Origin: Deltaproteobacteria bacterium RBG_13_52_11
GTDB lineage: Bacteria > Desulfobacterota > B13-G15 > RBG-16-54-18
Reading direction: 5' to 3'
Length of the DNA stretch: 9,565 bases
NCBI GenBank assembly: GCA_001797745.1
Contig: MGQF01000045.1
Location: 1-9,565, forward strand
Numbering within the stretch: the first letter of the stretch is position 1; every line of letters starts with the position of its first letter. Below the pieces are notes generated by a model that was not told the DNA's origin, made no database searches, and was given only the letters and a program-made list of their open reading frames with translations. The position numbers and the translations under genes are program-made. This document shows, piece after piece, positions 6,203 to 9,565 of this stretch.

Positions 6203-6591
6203 ACTTCAAATCCTTGTTCCCTGAAGTGCGCGTCGAAGGCAAAGGCCGTCTTTATGCCGAGGTCACGCATGATCTCAAAGCTGACGCAATCGACCAGACT
6301 GAGCCCCCGCCTCGAAGCGGAGAGCAAAGCGGCAACACCCAATCGATGGATCACGAAGGTGACGAATTCCACGTGGAGGATGGGGACCAAATCCTCCTGG
6401 AATCCTCTCACTGCCTCAAGACCAAGCCTGCTCTGCACCAGGGCGAAGGTTTCTACCAGGACATAATTGCTCGTTACCACCGTGTTTTCGGGCTGGATAA
6501 GCTCGTCCCATGCCTTCTTTGCCTTAGGGTGGCTTCCATCGTCACTGTCGAGCAATGCATAGAAAGCAGAGGTATCTACGAATATCCTCAT
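6193..6591 (-). CDS. vapC: VapC-type PIN-domain ribonuclease toxin
   Basis: The product has 132 residues, the usual length for VapC. It opens with MRIFVDTSAFYALLD, the classical PIN start with Asp6. Glu47 in YVLVETFAL, Asp101 in LSLVDCVSFEIM and Asp120 in AFAFDAHFREQGF complete the four-acid metal site, so it looks active. VapC toxins are Mg-dependent RNases; many characterised members cut tRNA or rRNA, but the target here cannot be read from sequence. The start codon overlaps the vapB stop (ATGA), typical of coupled translation in toxin-antitoxin operons. The operon runs toward tRNA-Gln copy 3. A broken relative lies after tRNA-Gln copy 1. Confidence 0.94.
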   Translation of the reverse strand: MRIFVDTSAFYALLDSDDGSHPKAKKAWDELIQPENTVVTSNYVLVETFALVQSRLGLEAVRGFQEDLVPILHVEFVTFVIHRLGVAALLSASRRGLSLVDCVSFEIMRDLGIKTAFAFDAHFREQGFEVTP

Positions 6592-6836
6592 TTGCCGTAG
6601 GCATCCGTCAGATAGGCATCATGCCTTTTGGAGACATCGCGCTTGCCCGATTTGAATCTCCCGACGATATCGAGGGCCCGCTTTTGCCGTTCCGCCATAT
6701 CCGCCTTTGGGCTTGACTTGATGACCCCCTCAACAGCCCGGCGTATGACCTCGGCAACCGAAACCCCCTTTGCCGAAGCTATCCGCTTAATGGCCCGCGC
6801 CTGTTCATCTGTTAGTTGGATCTGTGTTCTTACCAT
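6588..6836 (-). CDS. vapB: VapB-type ribbon-helix-helix antitoxin
   Basis: The product has 82 residues, first gene of the operon. The N-terminus RTQIQLT (3-9) is the DNA-binding beta strand of a ribbon-helix-helix (CopG/MetJ-like) fold, followed by helices at about 10-23 and 26-40 (VSVAEVIRRAVEGVI). The charged C-terminal half, about 42-82, would wrap the VapC active site. AGGAGC lies just before ATG 6836. It neutralises VapC and very likely represses its own promoter; direct repeats overlap the -10 box. The pair is identified from the 4-bp overlap with a PIN gene plus the RHH motif. Confidence 0.92.
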   Translation of the reverse strand: MVRTQIQLTDEQARAIKRIASAKGVSVAEVIRRAVEGVIKSSPKADMAERQKRALDIVGRFKSGKRDVSKRHDAYLTDAYGK

Positions 6837-6858
6837 AATTGCTCCTATGATTACAAAG

Positions 6859-6895
6859 ATGATAACATGATAACACCTCAGCTAATTACTGTCAA
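6859..6895 (-). promoter_or_regulatory. vapBC promoter with tandem operator repeats
   Basis: On the minus strand, TTGACA (6895-6890) and TATCAT (6872-6867) are 17 bases apart, a near-consensus promoter. Two perfect tandem repeats, ATGATAAC at 6859-6866 and 6867-6874 on the plus strand, cover the -10 box and the next bases. Ribbon-helix-helix proteins commonly bind tandem short sites, so these are the best candidates for VapB or VapBC autorepression. Confidence 0.72.
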
Positions 6896-6947
6896 TATGA
6901 ATTATCTTATGAAGGTGGTATGGGTGCTCTAAGCCAATATTTGTAAT

Positions 6948-7021
6948 AAGGCGATCATTTCATGATCGGACAACGGACTCTGACTCCGTGAATCGAGAAT
7001 CGAATCCTGGTCCCCCAGCCA
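6948..7021 (+). pseudogene. tRNA-Gln (CUG) copy 4, decayed
   Basis: It matches copy 1 at 63 of 74 positions. The anticodon arm with CTG (6980-6982) and the 3' end through CCA are unchanged. The acceptor 5' strand AAGGCGA has three mismatches with TCCCCCA, the D arm carries five changes, and the T arm has lost two pairs (CGAGA against CCTGG) as well as the TTC of the loop. It is almost certainly non-functional. It lies between the vapBC promoter and the AT-rich gene cassette. Confidence 0.82.
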
Positions 7022-7030
7022 GAGATTGCA

Positions 7031-7056
7031 AGGTGTTAGCAATAACCCCTTTTTTA
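7031..7056 (+). terminator. Terminator-like hairpin after tRNA copy 4
   Basis: AGGTGTTA (7031-7038) pairs with TAACCCCT (7043-7050) around GCAA with one T-C mismatch, followed by a T run. It is a slightly damaged version of the hairpin at 2917-2942. Confidence 0.65.
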
Positions 7057-7071
7057 TTTCATGGCCTGCGC
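7035..7071 (+). repeat. 38-bp repeat, copy B
   Basis: The partner of 2921-2958, one T shorter and with AT in place of GC. It lies 13 bases after the CCA end of tRNA copy 4, whereas copy A follows the VWA-OmpA gene with no tRNA recognisable beside it. The remaining bases to 7177 show no gene. Confidence 0.75.
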
Positions 7072-7177
7072 CTGCTTTGCTGATTGTCTCTTAGACTGCC
7101 TTGAATGATTATCACAGAACAGCAATTTCTATTTTCAAGTCGCTAATCAACCTCAGAATCTAGCTCATCTATGATTT

Positions 7178-7714
7178 CTATTTTTGAATGAATTTGGACA
7201 AAAGCCATTTTTCTGGATGGCAAAAAATTCCCAATACTACACATAGTGGCAAAGCCGCTGTATAGAACAGATCATCTGGAACTAAGTATTGATTAAAAAT
7301 GGTGAGGAATGTGAAAACCGCGAATGCATTTATCACAATTATGAGCAGATATATACTGAAATACTCAGGCCAGGGCGGGTTGGAATTTTTTCGGAGATAA
7401 AAGGCACGCATCGAAAGACCCCAAAAACCAGCAAGGACACAGAAGGAAAATCGCCACAAATGACCTTTATTAAAGGCACCTATAAAAGTTGATTCCTCTT
7501 GAGATTTGCACGGCCATGCCAATCTTGTAATTACGATAGGTGCAATAAAATAAACTATAGCAATAAACACTCTATACCAATAATATCTCCCTTTTTGTCC
7601 ATCCATCGTAGAGACAACCAGTTTCCATCTACCGCCATACTTGCTCTCGAGATATTTAATCACCTCCCGCAGCAATTGCCCTTCGTCAGGAATCTTTTTT
7701 TGTGGCTTCTTCAT
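7178..7714 (-). CDS. Four-helix membrane protein, unrecognised
   Basis: The product has 178 residues. ATG 7714 is preceded on the minus strand by a purine-rich AGGGCAGG. The first 46 residues are charged and likely cytoplasmic (MKKPQKKIPDEGQLLREVIK). Four hydrophobic segments follow at about 47-66, 85-103, 118-141 and 150-166, and the protein ends in a short basic tail. No catalytic motif or family is recognised. Base composition is clearly more AT-rich than glnS or the VWA-OmpA gene, as for the next two genes upstream. It is last in a same-strand group of three and points at tRNA-Gln copy 4. Membership of one operon is possible, although the 126-base gap before it leaves room for a separate promoter. 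Confidence 0.72.
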   Translation of the reverse strand: MKKPQKKIPDEGQLLREVIKYLESKYGGRWKLVVSTMDGQKGRYYWYRVFIAIVYFIAPIVITRLAWPCKSQEESTFIGAFNKGHLWRFSFCVLAGFWGLSMRAFYLRKNSNPPWPEYFSIYLLIIVINAFAVFTFLTIFNQYLVPDDLFYTAALPLCVVLGIFCHPEKWLLSKFIQK

Positions 7715-7840
7715 GCCTGCCCTTGCTAAATCTTTTTATTAAATATTATCATATCATTTAAAATTATTTCGCGGAATAAACAGACCTCTCATGCGCGACC
7801 TGGTTTAATCATCCATCAACCCTGAGTTTATTAAGCTATG

Positions 7841-8158
7841 TCAGGTCTTTCTTTCCATGAATTTTTCAAGTGCTTTGAAAAATTCTTTCTGTAAAGCGCC
7901 ATCTTGGCAATTTTCTCTAAAATCTCGATAAAATTGTTGGCGTTTAATTTCTCTGTTTTGGAGTTCCTTTATGATATATTCTTTTTCTCCTGGTTCATAC
8001 TCTTTCCCAAATATCCTTGTATATGGCCACCTTTTTTCTACAAACCCATTAATCATTTTTTGAATTAACGGATCATTGTTTTGCAAAAGTTCCCTTATCA
8101 GAAGGGAAGCATTTTCTATTTCATCGCCAGTATTATCTTTTTCTTTCATCCTAGTCAT
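7841..8158 (-). CDS. Small charged helical protein, unrecognised
   Basis: The product has 105 residues, no signal peptide or membrane segment, and many Glu, Lys and Arg. It is probably mostly helical, with heptad-like stretches at about 16-45 and 58-103 around a central PYTRIFGKEYEPGEKEY loop. Start choice is uncertain: MTRM at 8158 has a weak GAAAG site upstream, and Met4 is an alternative. It lies 61 bases after the TM/coiled-coil gene on the same strand, suggesting co-transcription. No family is recognised. Its composition would suit a soluble partner of the neighbouring membrane proteins, but this is only inference. Confidence 0.6.
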   Translation of the reverse strand: MTRMKEKDNTGDEIENASLLIRELLQNNDPLIQKMINGFVEKRWPYTRIFGKEYEPGEKEYIIKELQNREIKRQQFYRDFRENCQDGALQKEFFKALEKFMERKT

Positions 8159-8219
8159 CTGCTTTCTTCGCTTTTAAGTCTATATGCTAGAGACGAGCTA
8201 TTTATATGATTTTTCGTTG

Positions 8220-8732
8220 TTAGTATTTTCCTGCGAGTGTTTCCATAGCAAGTTGCCTGCCTCGCTCATCATGTTGCTTCAATATTTTTTTTAATCCAGG
8301 GCTCTGTAGGGTTTCAAACACCATGGTTTTTTCGTCCATATTGTTGAGTATCTTTTCCCGAAGATTTTGGGGAATATAAAAAAACGCTTCAAACAATCCC
8401 TGGAGAGCGGTCATTAATTGGTTCCTTGTCCAAACGACCTTGTCTGCGGTAGTCTTGAGGTTGGAAAGTTCTTTTTCATATTCTTCCTTCATTTCCTGCA
8501 TCTGTTTTCCCATTTCTTTTCTTACTCTGTCTTCACTTAATTCTATATGACCCTTTACCTTTTGGGGATCAAGAAGGTCAGATATAATTCTTATACTATT
8601 AATTGTGCCCTTCAAAGTATCAATATGGGTTTTTAATGTTTTGTTCTGATTTCTTTGATGAATGAAGATTATGAGAAAAGCAACAGCTATAACGACAATA
8701 TTAATGATGTTCAGTATCATATTTATTTGCAT
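8220..8732 (-). CDS. Membrane-anchored coiled-coil protein, unrecognised
   Basis: The product has 170 residues from ATG 8732, chosen because AAGGGGGAG lies six bases upstream; a longer in-frame reading from 8786 would start at about the predicted transcription start and lacks such a site. Residues 5-24 form one membrane helix near the N-terminus, followed by a basic HQRNQNK stretch. Residues 60-100 are strongly charged (RVRKEMGKQMQEMKEEYEKE) and look like a coiled coil. The C-terminal 70 residues are soluble and helical. The family is not recognised. It is first in the AT-rich minus-strand cassette, directly downstream of a good promoter. A scaffold or sensor role at the membrane is possible but unsupported. 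Confidence 0.72.
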   Translation of the reverse strand: MQINMILNIINIVVIAVAFLIIFIHQRNQNKTLKTHIDTLKGTINSIRIISDLLDPQKVKGHIELSEDRVRKEMGKQMQEMKEEYEKELSNLKTTADKVVWTRNQLMTALQGLFEAFFYIPQNLREKILNNMDEKTMVFETLQSPGLKKILKQHDERGRQLAMETLAGKY

Positions 8733-8791
8733 GATATCTCCCCCTTGGGTCTGCCCAATAATCACCCCGGCCCGCATAGTTTCCACTGCAT

Positions 8792-8820
8792 AGAATACTC
8801 CTCTAGGTCTACTGGGTCAA
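8792..8820 (-). promoter_or_regulatory. Promoter for the AT-rich cassette
   Basis: On the minus strand TTGACC (8820-8815) and TATTCT (8797-8792) are 17 bases apart. The expected start point near 8786 leaves a leader of about 54 bases before ATG 8732. The cassette can therefore be expressed independently of glnS. Confidence 0.6.
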
Positions 8821-8832
8821 CAATCTCCGAAA

Positions 8833-8863
8833 CTTATCACCCTAAACTGTGCCCATTGATAAG
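8833..8863 (-). terminator. Hairpin directly after glnS, weak terminator candidate
   Basis: A 7-bp inverted repeat, CTTATCA (8833-8839) and TGATAAG (8857-8863), surrounds a 17-base loop and begins right after the glnS stop codon. Only TTT follows on the minus strand, so termination would be inefficient unless Rho helps. Confidence 0.3.
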
Positions 8864-9565
8864 CTACGCTTTATTATCCTTCTCCGCGATCTTGGTCCAG
8901 GTGTCCCGTAGCGTGACGGTCCGGTTGAAGACGAGTCTGTTTTCAGTAGAATCAACGGGATCAACGCAGAAGTAGCCGAGCCTCTCGAACTGGTAGCGAC
9001 TCTCCGGTGCTGCCTTTGCCAGGCTCGGCTCAACATAACACTGCGTCTGGGTCTCCAGTGAATGCGGGTTTAAGAAGGCGCTGAAATCAGTGTCTGTCTT
9101 TTCCGCCTCGGCACCAGGGTTTGCTGCTGCAAAGAGGCGGTCGTACAGGCGTACTTCCGTCTGCACAGCGTGCGCAGCTGAGACCCAATGGATGGTCCCC
9201 TTGACCTTTCTCTTGTCCGGGGCGTATCCTCCTCTTGTCTCAGGGTCATACGTGCAGTGCACTTCGCGGATCTCACCGCTCTTTTCATCCTTGACGATTC
9301 GCTCGCACTTAATAAAGTAGGCATTTCGCAGCCTCACCTCACGGCCGGGAGACAACCTGAAGAAGCCTTTCGGGGCGTCCTCGAGAAAATCATCCCCCTC
9401 GATGTAAAGCACGCGCCCGAAGGGAACCTTGCGCGTCCCCATACCCGGGTCCTGCGGGTGATTCGGGGCTGTGAATTCCTCGGTCTTCCCTTCGGGGTAG
9501 TTGTCGATGACCACCTTGAGAGGCCGCAGCACCGCCATGGCGCGGGGGGCGCGTTGGTTGAGGTC
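8864..9565 (-). CDS. glnS: Glutaminyl-tRNA synthetase, C-terminal part
   Basis: The last 233 codons and a TAG stop are visible; the gene runs off the right edge. The fragment begins DLNQRAPRAMAVLRPLKVVI, closely resembling E. coli GlnRS, and continues with PNHPQDPGMGTRKVPFGRVL, REVRLRNAYFIKCERI, KVKGTIHWVSAAHAV, EVRLYDRLF, ANPG and FNRTVTLRDTW. This is the two-barrel anticodon-binding region, complete to the C-terminus and apparently functional. The catalytic Rossmann part lies outside the window. The enzyme charges tRNA-Gln with glutamine in the cytoplasm. Its substrate gene, tRNA-Gln(CUG), and three damaged copies lie on the opposite strand downstream, an unusually direct pairing of synthetase and tRNA loci. 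The gene is markedly richer in G and C than the cassette beside it. Confidence 0.97.
   Translation of the reverse strand, partial: DLNQRAPRAMAVLRPLKVVIDNYPEGKTEEFTAPNHPQDPGMGTRKVPFGRVLYIEGDDFLEDAPKGFFRLSPGREVRLRNAYFIKCERIVKDEKSGEIREVHCTYDPETRGGYAPDKRKVKGTIHWVSAAHAVQTEVRLYDRLFAAANPGAEAEKTDTDFSAFLNPHSLETQTQCYVEPSLAKAAPESRYQFERLGYFCVDPVDSTENRLVFNRTVTLRDTWTKIAEKDNKA

Noticed and set aside
6151..6600. Plus-strand frame of 149 codons opposite vapC
   Set aside because: Antisense shadow of a complete PIN-domain gene with all four catalytic acids.
1..9565. CRISPR array, insertion sequence, integrase or transposase
   Set aside because: No regularly spaced short repeats, no terminal inverted repeats with a transposase frame, and no recombinase motifs were found on either strand, even though the tRNA copies suggest mobility.

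Overview
The window most likely comes from a Gram-negative bacterium, possibly a proteobacterium or Desulfobacterota-like lineage. This is inferred from a true glutaminyl-tRNA synthetase (GlnRS), a secreted VWA protein with OmpA-type peptidoglycan-binding domains, and sigma70-like promoters; no species is identified. Two housekeeping elements of one pathway bracket the region. An intact tRNA-Gln(CUG) gene lies at the left on the + strand, and the 3' part of glnS enters from the right on the - strand. Almost everything between them looks accessory.

Layout: 1-261 is the end of a DUF2752 membrane protein. 366-439 is an intact tRNA-Gln(CUG) with its own promoter, followed by a long inverted repeat and the frameshifted remains of a vapC toxin gene. 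720-2768 encodes an exported VWA protein with two OmpA-like domains, ended by a strong terminator. 2999-3236 is a leader with a promoter candidate, an operator-like palindrome and hairpins. It precedes two overlapping small three-helix membrane proteins (3237-3972) that look like diverged paralogues. 4203-4276 is a damaged second tRNA-Gln copy followed by a bidirectional terminator and a convergent AAA_14/DUF4143 ATPase (4340-5842, -). 6071-6135 is a third copy that has lost its anticodon arm, followed by a terminator region and a convergent vapBC toxin-antitoxin operon (6193-6836, -). 6948-7021 is a fourth, decayed copy. After it comes a visibly AT-rich, three-gene minus-strand cassette of unrecognised proteins (7178-8732) with its own promoter, and then glnS (8864-end, -).

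The main observation is the repeated module. Four tRNA-Gln(CUG) copies, one intact and three damaged, are each followed by a hairpin/terminator and then by a minus-strand accessory gene or its remains pointing back at the tRNA. Copies 1 and 3 share a 36-nt identical run through the tRNA 3' end, and both are followed by vapC sequence, so the duplicated unit was tRNA + terminator + vapC. Copies 2 and 4 resemble each other upstream of the tRNA. No integrase, transposase or resolvase is visible. The locus reads as an accessory-gene hotspot between tRNA-Gln and glnS that grew by repeated gain or duplication of tRNA-bearing units. That mechanism is an inference; the repeats themselves are seen directly.
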